A model generated the notes under the pieces. It was not told where the DNA came from. It worked only from the letters and a program-made list of their open reading frames with translations, and did no database searches. A program made the position numbers and the translations under genes. DNA of 33,458 nt from an uncultured Clostridium sp. (GTDB lineage: Bacteria; Bacillota; Clostridia; TANB77; CAG-508): NCBI GenBank assembly GCA_947057505.1, contig CAMSEM010000003.1:1-33458 (forward strand), read 5' to 3'. This document shows positions 15,162-23,448 of this stretch, piece after piece (positions within the stretch are counted from its first letter, which is position 1; each line of letters begins with the position of its first letter).

Positions 15162-15251
15162 TTAAATTTCACCTCTTTTCTTAAATTTGATTATTATTTG
15201 TATGTAGCAAAACCTTTTATATAGGGCTTTACTTTAGCAAATAATTTGAAA

Positions 15252-15294
15252 ACCACTAGTTTTATACATAATTTGCGTATTTTATACTAGCGGT
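15252..15294 (-). promoter_or_regulatory. 5'-terminal hairpin of the str operon transcript
   Basis: ACCGCTAGT pairs with ACTAGTGGT over 9 bp (one G-U) across a 25-base loop that can pair internally (ATAC/GTAT). It starts within a few bases of the transcription start expected from promoter P1. It may protect the 5' end or be a feedback site. Confidence 0.5.
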
Positions 15295-15298
15295 ATCT

Positions 15299-15327
15299 AT
15301 TTTATCATTTTTTTAGGTTAAAGTCAA
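15299..15327 (-). promoter_or_regulatory. str operon promoter P1
   Basis: Minus strand: TTGACT (15322-15327), 17-bp spacer, TAAAAT (15299-15304). The leader to rpsL is ~130 nt. Confidence 0.8.
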
Positions 15328-15341
15328 CTATTTTCTAGTCT

Positions 15342-15371
15342 ATTATATAATTATTCCATGTTATGTTACAA
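15342..15371 (-). promoter_or_regulatory. str operon promoter P2 (upstream)
   Basis: Minus strand: TTGTAA (15366-15371), 18-bp spacer, TATAAT (15342-15347). Tandem to P1. I see no clear terminator between the small gene ending at 15470 and this point. Confidence 0.5.
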
Positions 15372-15469
15372 TGGATGTTACTTTTATAAACTATATTTTT
15401 CTTTTACAATTTACCATTATTTTATGTTTTTGATGTGCAGTAGTCCTAATAGTGTTTACTCTTTCTTAA

Positions 15470-15786
15470 TTAGCGTTCTATTTCTTCTTCTCTTTTTGTT
15501 GTGTATTCTTCTCTAGCTATATTATCATTTGCTTGCATTACTCCATAGATTTTTTGTCTTGTTGTTGTATCAACTACTATATTTTGTAATAATTCTTCTC
15601 TTGCAGTTTTCTTTTCTAATGCCTCTCCTGCATCATTTATAGCAATGTTGTCCTTTTTAATACCTTGTTCTTTCTTCATTGCTTTTCTATAAAGTAATTC
15701 CTTTTTTCTGTCTCAAAATTTGTTTGTTCCTCATCTAAAGTTACATTTTTGGCTTTATAACTTGTATCTTCTATGTTTTTTTCCAT
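15470..15786 (-). CDS. Small charged protein (~105 aa) after trmFO, broken by a frameshift in an A-run
   Basis: ATG at 15786 lies 17 nt after the trmFO stop. The first frame reads MEKNIEDTSYKAKNVTLDEE and stops at about 15676. Adding one A to the A6 run at 15702-15707 moves reading into a frame giving KKELLYRKAMKKEQGIKKDN and on to KREEEIER at 15470. The result is one continuous, highly charged, helical protein rich in Lys/Glu with no membrane segment. Without that repair, only a 69-aa product from an ATG at 15679 with no nearby SD is possible, which I think is not real. Family unknown. Likely co-transcribed with trmFO. Confidence 0.5.
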
Positions 15787-15802
15787 TTTCCCCGCCTATT
15801 TT

Positions 15803-17272
15803 TTAATCTATCTTTTCTTTTTCTAAATCTTTTAATGCTCTATCTGCTAATTTGGTGTATTTTAATTTTTTGTCTTTTATTTTTTCTGGAAGCTCTGGCA
15901 AAATTCCAAAGTTTGCATTCATTGGCTGAAAGTTACTGCTTGGAGTTGATATATATTTTGCCAAAGCTCCAATCATTGTTGTTTCTGGAAAGACTATTTT
16001 GTTTTCTTTTTGTATTTTTATAGAATTACTCTTTATTACTTCCTCATTTTTTTCACCACTTTTTGTTTTTTGCTCTTTCCATTGATTAGCTGCATTTAGC
16101 GCAGCTACTAAACCAGAGCAAATAGATTCTACATATCCCTCTACTCCTGTAATTTGCCCTGCAAAGTAAATATTTGGATTTAACTTCATTTGGTAATTTT
16201 CATTTAATAATTCTGTAGAATTAATATAGGTATTTCTATGCATCACACCATATTTGGCAAAACTGGCTGTTTCTAGTCCTGGTATCATGCTAAATACTCT
16301 TGCTTGTTCTCCAAATTTTAAATTCGTTTGAAATCCTACCATGTTAAATAAATTGCCTTCTGTATTATCTTGTCTTAATTGCACTATGGCATATGGTCTT
16401 TTACCAGTTCGTGGGTCGGTAAATCCTACTGGTTTTAATGGTCCAAAACGTAAGGTATCTTTTCCCCTTTTTGCCATTATTTCAATTGGCATACATCCTT
16501 CAAAAATTTCTTTTTTTTCAAATTCATGCAAAGTTACTACTTCTGCATTTGTTAAGTTCTCCCAAAATGTTTCATATTCTTCTTGGTTCATAGGTAAATT
16601 TAAATAGTCTGCCTCTATATTTTTATTTAGGCTTTCTTTCCATTCTTCTATGCTTTGTTCTTTTGGTCTTTCTTGTGTATACCTATCTCCCCAAAAAGCA
16701 ATATTCATATTGATAGAGTCCTTTTCTACAATTGGTGCTGCTGCATCGTAAAAATATAGTTTGTCTTGTCCAGTTAAATTTGCTATTTCTCTAGATAAAT
16801 TGTTAGAAGTAAGTGGACCTGTAGCTATAATAACAATTCCGTCTTTTGCCATTTGTTCAATTTCGCTTTGCCAATTTAGCGCTTCACTGTCATTTTGTAC
16901 ATTTCCTATTTCTTTTCGAATAATTTCTACATTTGGCATTTTTTGTAGCTCTTTGGTTACTTTTTTTGCAAATTCTTTACGGTCTACTGCTAAGGCCTGT
17001 CCTGCTGGCACTGCGGTTTCATCTGCTATACGAATTAAAAGAGAATCTAAAGCACGTAGTTCTTCTTTTAATAATCCACAAGCATTGGTGTGTAAGTTTG
17101 ATTTTAATGAATTACTACATACAATTTCTGCTAAATTTTCATTGCTATGTGCTGGTGAAAAATGATTTGGTTTCATTTCATATAGTTTTACTTTTATTCC
17201 TCTTTTTGCTATTTGGTAAGCAGCTTCAGATCCTGCTAAACCTCCACCAATTATACTAATATATTCTTTCAA
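15803..17272 (-). CDS. trmFO: Methylenetetrahydrofolate-tRNA uracil-5 methyltransferase TrmFO
   Basis: 489 aa. The FAD/folate-dependent enzyme makes m5U54 in the tRNA T-loop. The N-terminal Rossmann motif is IIGGGLAGSEAAYQIAKRG. The conserved block is EIVCSNSLKSNLHTNACGLLKEELR, the second reactive Cys is in FEGCMPIEIMAKRG, and the FAD closure is YFAGQITGVEGYVESICSGLVAALNAA. It is ~40-50 aa longer than usual because of a Lys/Glu-rich insert at about residues 395-420 (KEQKTKSGEKNEEV), just before the PETTMIGALAKYIS segment. The start is TTG (17272), 8 nt after GGAGG. It lies downstream of the SNF2 gene on the same strand. Confidence 0.95.
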   Translation of the reverse strand: MKEYISIIGGGLAGSEAAYQIAKRGIKVKLYEMKPNHFSPAHSNENLAEIVCSNSLKSNLHTNACGLLKEELRALDSLLIRIADETAVPAGQALAVDRKEFAKKVTKELQKMPNVEIIRKEIGNVQNDSEALNWQSEIEQMAKDGIVIIATGPLTSNNLSREIANLTGQDKLYFYDAAAPIVEKDSINMNIAFWGDRYTQERPKEQSIEEWKESLNKNIEADYLNLPMNQEEYETFWENLTNAEVVTLHEFEKKEIFEGCMPIEIMAKRGKDTLRFGPLKPVGFTDPRTGKRPYAIVQLRQDNTEGNLFNMVGFQTNLKFGEQARVFSMIPGLETASFAKYGVMHRNTYINSTELLNENYQMKLNPNIYFAGQITGVEGYVESICSGLVAALNAANQWKEQKTKSGEKNEEVIKSNSIKIQKENKIVFPETTMIGALAKYISTPSSNFQPMNANFGILPELPEKIKDKKLKYTKLADRALKDLEKEKID

Positions 17273-17344
17273 AATTGTATCCTCCCTAAATCATTTCTAA
17301 GTTTTAAAATCTTTTGATAAATTTTCTAAATATGTCAATGTGTT

Positions 17345-20329
17345 TTAACCAAAAAGTTCCATAACATCTTCTTTTGTTAATTGATTAATAAATGTATTTT
17401 GTGTAGATAGCATATTATCTATCAATTTTGCTTTTTTTTCTTGCAATTCATATATTTTTTCTTCTATAGAATTTTTGGTAATTAATTTATATACTTGTAC
17501 ATTATTCTTTTGCCCAATTCGATAGGTTCTATCTGTTGCTTGATTTTCTGCTGATATATTCCACCATGGGTCATAATGAATTACCATGTCTGCTCCTGTT
17601 AAGTTTAACCCTGTTCCACCTGCTTTTAAAGAAATTAAAAAGATTTTAATATTTTTGTCTTCATTAAATTTATCTACCAAATTAATTCTATCTGCAACTT
17701 TGGTTTGCCCTGTTAGTTTTAAGTAGGAAATTCCTCGCTTTTTTATTTCTTTTTCTATCATTTCAAACATAGAAGTATAGCCTGAAAATAATAATATTTT
17801 GTGTCCACTTTCTATGGCATCTGTCACAACTTCTATACATTGTTTTAATTTGCTACTTTCTCCTTCATAGTCTTGCAAAAATAGACTTGGATGGCAACAT
17901 ATTTGCCTTAACCTCATTAAAAGTGCTAATATTTTTATTTGGCTATTTTCAAATCCATTTGCTTGTATTTCTTGTGCTACTTCTTTTTTAGCTTGTGCTA
18001 AATACGATAGGTATACTTTTTGTTGTTCTTCTTCCATTTCATTATATAATACTGTAACTGTTTTATCTGGAAGCTCTGTTAATACTTCTTTTTTGATTCT
18101 TCTTAAAACAAATGGTTCTATCATTCTTTTTAAAGTTTGCATAGCTTGTGCATTTTCTTCTTTTATAATTGGTGTTTCATATAGCTCTTTAAATTTACGA
18201 TATTTAAACAAATAGCCAGGCATGATGTAGTCAAAAATAGACCATAGTTCTGAAAGTGAGTTTTCTATTGGAGTTCCTGTTGAGGCAAATCTTGTTTGGG
18301 CTGTAATTTTTTTAATGGCTTTTGCATTTTGTGTATTGTTGTTTTTGATATATTGTGCCTCATCTGCTATCATATATTTAAACTGATAATGATAGCCAGT
18401 ATAAATTTCAATGTCTCTTTTTAGTGAGTCATATGAAGTAATTACTAAATCATATTCTGGTATTTTAGCGATTTTTCTTTGCCTATCTATAGCTGAGCCA
18501 CTAATCACTGTTGCCTTTAAGCTTGGTGTAAATTTCATAGCTTCGCCTAACCAATTTAGAGTAAGCGAACTTGGGCATACTACTAAAGATGGTTTTGCAT
18601 TTTCTTTTTCTTCATTAACATAGGATAAAATTACTGCTAATATTTGAATGGTTTTTCCAAGTCCCATGTCATCTGCTAAAATGCCACCAAATTGATAATT
18701 GTCTAACATTTTTAACCATTGGTACCCTATTTTTTGGTAGACTCTCATTTGCGCATTTAGATTTTCTGGCATACTCACTTCTATTGCTGTTTGATTTTCT
18801 TTTAATTTATCTAGCATGGTTTGGTAGGCATCGTTTGTTTGTATGTGAACATTTTTTAAATTTTTTAGCATTTTATCTAAATATAAGCTTCTATAGCTAG
18901 GGAGTGTAATCATACCCTTTTCTAATTCTTCATAATTTGTATCCATTTCTACTGTTAGTTCTTGTAAGAATTGCATTGTTTGGGTATCTTCTAGTTTTAT
19001 ATAGCTTCCATCTTTTAACCTATGAAATTTCTTTTTTAAGTTGTACTTTTGTAGCATTTGGGATAAATCTGTTAAGTCAATTCCTATTTGAGATAGGTCT
19101 ATTTCTAGTAGGTGATTTTCTAACTTAATACCAACGTTTTGCATATGAAAATTAGTAATTTGTTTTTTTCTAAAACTCTCTGTTGCTAATACTTCATATT
19201 TTTTCATATAGGTTTCTATTTCTTCTGATAAAAAAGAAAATATTTTACTATCATTGGCTAAAATTAGCCTATTATTATTTTTGTCTAACATAAAACCTGT
19301 TTGAATAAACGTATTTAATGCCTCGTTCTCGCCAATCATATTTCTAGCAAAAGATTGATTTTGCCCTAATAATGGGTTAAATTCTTCTTCTCCATAACAA
19401 AATTTAATATCTGCTGTAATATTGTTTAATGCATCATAGTCTAAATAAATTTTAACTGCTAATTTTTTAGGTATACAGCTTTCTTGTATGATTTTAGGAA
19501 GTTTTTGTTTTTGAATGATTTGTTCCATATTGGGTGCTATCATTGCAAAAAAACTAGTTAGTTCTGCTGTATCCATTACAATGGAATTGGTATAATTTTT
19601 ACGTAGTACCTCTAATAATTTTAAGGTAGTGTTTTTAAATTGTTCACTACAGCGGTAAATTGCCTCTGGGCATAGTAGATAAAGGTATTCCTTACCTTGC
19701 AATATTTCATAGCTAAAAACATCAATATTACATTCTAGCTTAAATTCATCATTTTGTACTTGTTCAATATTAAAATGAATATTAGGTTCTTCTGCTTTAA
19801 AACAAATTGTTTTTTCTTTTTCTCCTTTTTGAAATAGCACTTGTTTGTTTTGAAGGCTGTCAAAGAAATCATCCAACCCAGTGTTAGAAATTAAAATACT
19901 ATCTGGTACAAAGTTTTTTGTATAATAGCTATAGCCATTTGCAATTTCATTATTGTATTTCATAATTTCTGCATATTTTAGTAAAAATTGAAGAATTGGC
20001 ATAGATGCTTCTTCAAAGCTTTCTGTTTTATGAATTACATTTAGTTTGTTTCCATATTGGTATACTTCTTGATTTAACATTTTCTCATAAAATTCTGGCA
20101 AGTTTTTTAGCTTGTATAGTTGTTTATCTCCTATTTTAAATTCTACTTTTAGTTGTTTGGTAAATTCGTTGTAAAATATTTTGGGAATTATTTTAATATT
20201 TTGCGCATATTCTTCTTTTTCTTGTGAGCCTTCTAGCTTTTGCTGTTCTGCTTGTATAAAGGTGGTTAGTAACTGTTTAAATACTCTATGATTTTCTTTT
20301 CTGCGAATTTCATTACTATTGTTTACCAT
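17345..20329 (-). CDS. SNF2-family DEAD/DEAH-like DNA translocase
   Basis: 994 aa from the ATG at 20329. The TTG 18 nt upstream overlaps the SD GGAGGT and is not the start. Residues ~40-500 match the bacterial SNF2-associated region (IKIIPKIFYN, VEFKIGDKQLYKLKNLPEF). The ATPase core has Walker A ADDMGLGKT near residue 555 and Walker B ADEAQYIKN near 660. Helicase C motifs are LISLKAGGTGLNLTGAD and DPWWNISAENQATDRTYRIGQ near the end. These proteins translocate on DNA and remodel DNA-bound proteins. Many bacterial relatives begin with a SWIM zinc finger; none is present here. Promoter at 20382-20410. The next gene downstream is trmFO. Confidence 0.92.
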   Translation of the reverse strand: MVNNSNEIRRKENHRVFKQLLTTFIQAEQQKLEGSQEKEEYAQNIKIIPKIFYNEFTKQLKVEFKIGDKQLYKLKNLPEFYEKMLNQEVYQYGNKLNVIHKTESFEEASMPILQFLLKYAEIMKYNNEIANGYSYYTKNFVPDSILISNTGLDDFFDSLQNKQVLFQKGEKEKTICFKAEEPNIHFNIEQVQNDEFKLECNIDVFSYEILQGKEYLYLLCPEAIYRCSEQFKNTTLKLLEVLRKNYTNSIVMDTAELTSFFAMIAPNMEQIIQKQKLPKIIQESCIPKKLAVKIYLDYDALNNITADIKFCYGEEEFNPLLGQNQSFARNMIGENEALNTFIQTGFMLDKNNNRLILANDSKIFSFLSEEIETYMKKYEVLATESFRKKQITNFHMQNVGIKLENHLLEIDLSQIGIDLTDLSQMLQKYNLKKKFHRLKDGSYIKLEDTQTMQFLQELTVEMDTNYEELEKGMITLPSYRSLYLDKMLKNLKNVHIQTNDAYQTMLDKLKENQTAIEVSMPENLNAQMRVYQKIGYQWLKMLDNYQFGGILADDMGLGKTIQILAVILSYVNEEKENAKPSLVVCPSSLTLNWLGEAMKFTPSLKATVISGSAIDRQRKIAKIPEYDLVITSYDSLKRDIEIYTGYHYQFKYMIADEAQYIKNNNTQNAKAIKKITAQTRFASTGTPIENSLSELWSIFDYIMPGYLFKYRKFKELYETPIIKEENAQAMQTLKRMIEPFVLRRIKKEVLTELPDKTVTVLYNEMEEEQQKVYLSYLAQAKKEVAQEIQANGFENSQIKILALLMRLRQICCHPSLFLQDYEGESSKLKQCIEVVTDAIESGHKILLFSGYTSMFEMIEKEIKKRGISYLKLTGQTKVADRINLVDKFNEDKNIKIFLISLKAGGTGLNLTGADMVIHYDPWWNISAENQATDRTYRIGQKNNVQVYKLITKNSIEEKIYELQEKKAKLIDNMLSTQNTFINQLTKEDVMELFG

Positions 20330-20381
20330 TGTTTTTAATACCTCCAAATTAGGTTTTAAACCAGAATTTTGCTAGTGTAAA

Positions 20382-20410
20382 ATTATATCATATTATGCTT
20401 AGTTTGGCAA
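20382..20410 (-). promoter_or_regulatory. Promoter of the SNF2 gene
   Basis: Minus strand: TTGCCA (20405-20410), 17-bp spacer, perfect TATAAT (20382-20387). From 20411 to 20569 I see no gene, only the 21-bp repeat at 20468. Confidence 0.75.
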
Positions 20411-20467
20411 TTGCATTTTTTATACTTTTGGAAAATTTTAGGTAATTATTCAATGCTTGTTACTTAC

Positions 20468-20488
20468 CAAAATTGCTATATTACAAGT
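20468..20488. repeat. 21-bp exact repeat, copy 2
   Basis: Identical to 10200-10220. It lies ~58 bp upstream of the -35 box of the SNF2 promoter, in the same orientation relative to the downstream gene as copy 1 has to rubrerythrin. Confidence 0.7.
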
Positions 20489-20569
20489 TTTTTCTTAATG
20501 TTACTAAATATTTACAAATTTTAGACCTTCTTGTAAATAGAATATTGCAAAAATAAAAAGTTGCGGAAT

Positions 20570-20598
20570 TTGACTTTTATGTAAAACTGATGTATGCT
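20570..20598 (+). promoter_or_regulatory. Promoter of the 117-aa membrane protein gene
   Basis: TTGACT (20570-20575), 17-bp spacer, TATGCT (20593-20598). The expected leader is ~120 nt. Confidence 0.6.
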
Positions 20599-20633
20599 AT
20601 GAATTAGATACAATTTATATATTAATTCCTATA

Positions 20634-20707
20634 TTCACTAATTAGTGAGGGAACCATTCCTCTTACTTTTTGGTTTTTCATATATAACATGTAGACAACA
20701 ATAAAAG
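20634..20707 (+). promoter_or_regulatory. Conserved 5' leader, copy 2 (two hairpins)
   Basis: TTCACTAATTAGTGAGG (14-bp palindrome 20635-20648) is followed by GAGGGAA..TTCCTC and a tract containing CTTTTTGG, ATATAACAT and CAATAAAAG. It aligns with 3510-3582 (minus) almost end to end; the first 17 nt differ at one position. Confidence 0.65.
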
Positions 20708-20725
20708 AAAATGGAGGATATAATT

Positions 20726-21076
20726 ATGATTGGAAAATTTGTAGTGTGGTTTATCGTTTATGGGCTCAGTTTTTTGGTATCTAATGTACTTGGCTGGGTA
20801 GAACAAGGGATAGCATTTTTCTACATTTACCTTGGATTTTTAATTCTTTATGGTATTTGTATTATTATATTATTGGTACATGGGAAGCATGTTAATCTTG
20901 CTCCATGTGAAATGGAGCGGCTATTTGATACTATACCCAAAATGCTTATAACATTAGTGATTAACTTATTGGTAACATTCGTAATTACTAAACTTTTTAA
21001 TGTAAATTTTTATGTTGTTTACCAAATTATACTGTTTTGTCAATGTTTAGTTCCCAACATCAAAAAGAACAATTAA
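20726..21076 (+). CDS. Small integral membrane protein of unknown function (~116 aa)
   Basis: No family recognised. About three to four hydrophobic helices: IGKFVVWFIVYGLSFLVSNVL, GIAFFYIYLGFLILYGICII, MLITLVINLLVTFVITKLF, and a C-terminal VVYQIILFCQ. The short cytosolic-looking loop between helices two and three has HGKHVNLAPCEMERLFDT. Start at 20726: the ATG at 20711 is part of the SD GGAGG for this one. It is not similar in sequence to the 110-aa protein at 3165-3497, although both transcripts share a leader. It is the second plus-strand gene placed alone among minus-strand genes and ends at a strong terminator shared with topA. Confidence 0.75.
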   Translation: MIGKFVVWFIVYGLSFLVSNVLGWVEQGIAFFYIYLGFLILYGICIIILLVHGKHVNLAPCEMERLFDTIPKMLITLVINLLVTFVITKLFNVNFYVVYQIILFCQCLVPNIKKNN

Positions 21077-21088
21077 CCAAATACAAAA

Positions 21089-21128
21089 AAATTCTTATGA
21101 GAAGATTTAATCTTTCTCATAAGAATTT
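21089..21128. terminator. Bidirectional intrinsic terminator between the 117-aa gene and topA
   Basis: A perfect 15-bp stem (21089-21103 with 21114-21128), 10-base loop, A-run and T-run at the two sides. Confidence 0.9.
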
Positions 21129-21170
21129 TCTTTTTATTCTTTACTTTTCTTCTTTGTAGTAGCTTTTTTC

Positions 21171-23231
21171 TTACTTGCTGTTTTTTTTCTTTGCTGTAGT
21201 CTTTTTCTTTGCTTTTATTTCGTTTTGTTCCTTTTCTTTTTCTGGCTCCCATTTTTCTCCTGGTTTTGGTGGATTCCATGATATATATTCACAAGAGGTT
21301 CCATTGTTTTCACAAACGTAAAATTTTCTTCCTCTTTTTGTTTTTTTAATTTGTACTGTTCCACCACAAACAGGACAAGGCACTTCTATGGTTTCTATAA
21401 TTGGCTTTGCATTTTTACATTCTGGAAAGCCTGGACAAGCTAAAAACTTACCATACCTACCATATTTAATAACCATCATTTTACCACACTTTTCACATGG
21501 TACATCTGATACTTCTTCTACTAATTCTACATGTTCTAATTCTTTTTCTACTTTTTCTACTGTTTTTGAGAATGGTCCATAAAAATTACGAATAATTTGT
21601 TTCCATTCTTCTTTACCTTCTGCTATTTGGTCAAATTCTTCTTCTATTTTGGCTGTAAATTCTATATTGATAACATCTTTAAAGTTTTCTACTAATAATC
21701 CATTTACAATTTTGCCTAAGTCTGTTGGTACTAATTGCTTTTGTTCTTTTTGAATATATCTTCTTTCTAAAATAGTCGTAATAGTTGGAGAGTACGTACT
21801 TGGTCTACCGATTCCTTTTTCTTCTAATGCCTTTACTAAGCTTGCTTCTGTGTATCTTGCTGGTGGCTGTGTAAAGCTTTGTTTTGGCTCTAATTTTTCT
21901 TTTTTTACTTCTTGCCCTACTGTTAGTTCTGGAATAGCGTTACTATCTTCTTCTTTTTCACCTTCTATTGTTTCTACATAAAGAGTCATGAACCCTTTAA
22001 ATTTTAATGTTTGACCGCTTGCTCTAAAGTTATAGTTATTTACTTGTATATCGCAACTTATGGTGTCATAAATAGCTGTTGCCATTTGGCTTGCAATAAA
22101 GCGATGATAAATTAGCCTATATAATTTATATTGGTCGTTTGTTAAATAGTCTTTTATTTTTTCTGGGTTTAGGTCTACATAGGTTGGTCTAATTGCTTCA
22201 TGGGCATCTTGTGCATTTTGTTTTGTTTTGTAATAACGGTTTTCATAGTAGCTTGCACCATAGGTAGCTGTAATATAGTTTTTGGCAGCTGCCCTTGCTT
22301 CGTCTGAAATTCTAGTAGAGTCTGTTCTCATATAGGTAATTAAACCTACAGTTCCTCTTTCTCCTACATGTACACCTTCATATAACCCTTGTGCTACTGA
22401 CATGGTCTTCTTTAGAGTAAATCCTAATTTTCTAGATGCCTCTTGTTGCATGGTACTAGTAGTAAAAGGTGGAGCTGGTGCTTTTTTCTTTTCGCCTTTT
22501 TTTACATCTGCAACAATATAGGTTCCTTTTTGAATTTGGCTTAAAATTTCTTCTACTTCTTCTTTGGTATGAAGTTCTAACTTTTTACCAGCTTTTCCAT
22601 AAAAGGTTGCACCAAATTGCTTTTTAGAGTTTGGTTCTGTTAAGGTAGCATAAATATTCCAATACTCTTCTGGAATAAAGTGCTCTATTTCTTCTTCTCT
22701 ATCTACTATTAATTTTACTGCTACTGATTGTACTCTACCTGCAGATAGTCCTCTTTTTACTTTTTTCCATAGAACTGGGCTTATTTTGTACCCTACCATT
22801 CTGTCTAATACACGTCTTGCTTGCTGTGCATCTGTTAAGTTCATATCTATTTTTCTAGGTTTTTTGATAGATTCTTTTACTGTTTCTTTGGTAATTTCAT
22901 TAAAGGTAATTCTACAGCTACTATCTTCTGGAATTTCTAAAATATGGGCTAAATGCCATGCTATTGCTTCTCCTTCGCGGTCAGGGTCAGTTGCAAGATA
23001 CACTTGTTTTGCATTTTTAGCTTCTTTTTTTAAGGCTTTTATTAAATCTCCTTTTCCACGAATGTTAATATATTCTGGCTCAAAGTCTTGTTCTATGTTA
23101 ATTCCCATTTTAGATTTTGGTAGGTCTCTTATGTGTCCCATAGAGGCCATTACTTTTGTACTTCCACCTAAAAACTTTTTAATTGTGTTTGCTTTTGCAG
23201 GTGATTCTACAATAATTAATTTATCTGCCAT
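21171..23231 (-). CDS. topA: DNA topoisomerase I, C-terminal tail frameshifted
   Basis: A type IA enzyme relaxing negative supercoils. The N-terminal TOPRIM domain has IIVESPAKANTIKKFL with catalytic Glu, and ATDPDREGEAIAWH. The active-site Tyr300 is in GLITYMRTDSTRIS. ARYTEASLVKALEEKGIGRPSTY is present. Two C-terminal zinc modules follow (CEKCGKMMVIKYGRYGKFLAC..C and CPVCGGTVQIKKTKRGRKFYVC..C). As read it stops at 21171 after KKNSK. Removing one A from the A8 run at 21181-21188 instead extends it by a Lys/Thr-rich tail (KTASKKKATTKKKSKE) to a stop at 21134, right before the terminator. This looks like the true end. The SD is poor at the ATG; an AAGGAG lies ~40 nt upstream. Confidence 0.95.
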   Translation of the reverse strand: MADKLIIVESPAKANTIKKFLGGSTKVMASMGHIRDLPKSKMGINIEQDFEPEYINIRGKGDLIKALKKEAKNAKQVYLATDPDREGEAIAWHLAHILEIPEDSSCRITFNEITKETVKESIKKPRKIDMNLTDAQQARRVLDRMVGYKISPVLWKKVKRGLSAGRVQSVAVKLIVDREEEIEHFIPEEYWNIYATLTEPNSKKQFGATFYGKAGKKLELHTKEEVEEILSQIQKGTYIVADVKKGEKKKAPAPPFTTSTMQQEASRKLGFTLKKTMSVAQGLYEGVHVGERGTVGLITYMRTDSTRISDEARAAAKNYITATYGASYYENRYYKTKQNAQDAHEAIRPTYVDLNPEKIKDYLTNDQYKLYRLIYHRFIASQMATAIYDTISCDIQVNNYNFRASGQTLKFKGFMTLYVETIEGEKEEDSNAIPELTVGQEVKKEKLEPKQSFTQPPARYTEASLVKALEEKGIGRPSTYSPTITTILERRYIQKEQKQLVPTDLGKIVNGLLVENFKDVINIEFTAKIEEEFDQIAEGKEEWKQIIRNFYGPFSKTVEKVEKELEHVELVEEVSDVPCEKCGKMMVIKYGRYGKFLACPGFPECKNAKPIIETIEVPCPVCGGTVQIKKTKRGRKFYVCENNGTSCEYISWNPPKPGEKWEPEKEKEQNEIKAKKKTTAKKKNSK

Positions 23232-23448
23232 GTTTTTTATTGATGTTAAACATTTTACTAAATGCTAAAACATTCTCCTTTTATGCTAGATTTAGGTTTT
23301 TTGTTTTAGGGTTTACCTATAAACCTACTAATGTTTATTTTTTCTAATTTGTATTTATTTTCATAAATGCTACTCTTGTATAATAGCTTACTTTTTTAAA
23401 TTTTGCAAGTTGCTATTTGGCTCCCATTCAAAAGGCAACAAGGAAAGA

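Noticed and set aside
20329..20347. TTG at 20347 as the SNF2 start
   Set aside because: This codon overlaps the GGAGGT that serves the ATG at 20329. The same reasoning removes the TTG at 10101 (rubrerythrin) and the ATG at 20711 (117-aa gene).
21073..21279. Separate 68-aa Lys-rich gene overlapping the end of topA
   Set aside because: It is out of frame with topA for most of its length and is explained by the frameshifted topA tail.
23231..23290. Short upstream ORFs before topA (ATG TTT TAG and a 10-codon ORF overlapping the start)
   Set aside because: SD spacing is wrong for both (about 1 and 21 nt), so they are probably not translated.
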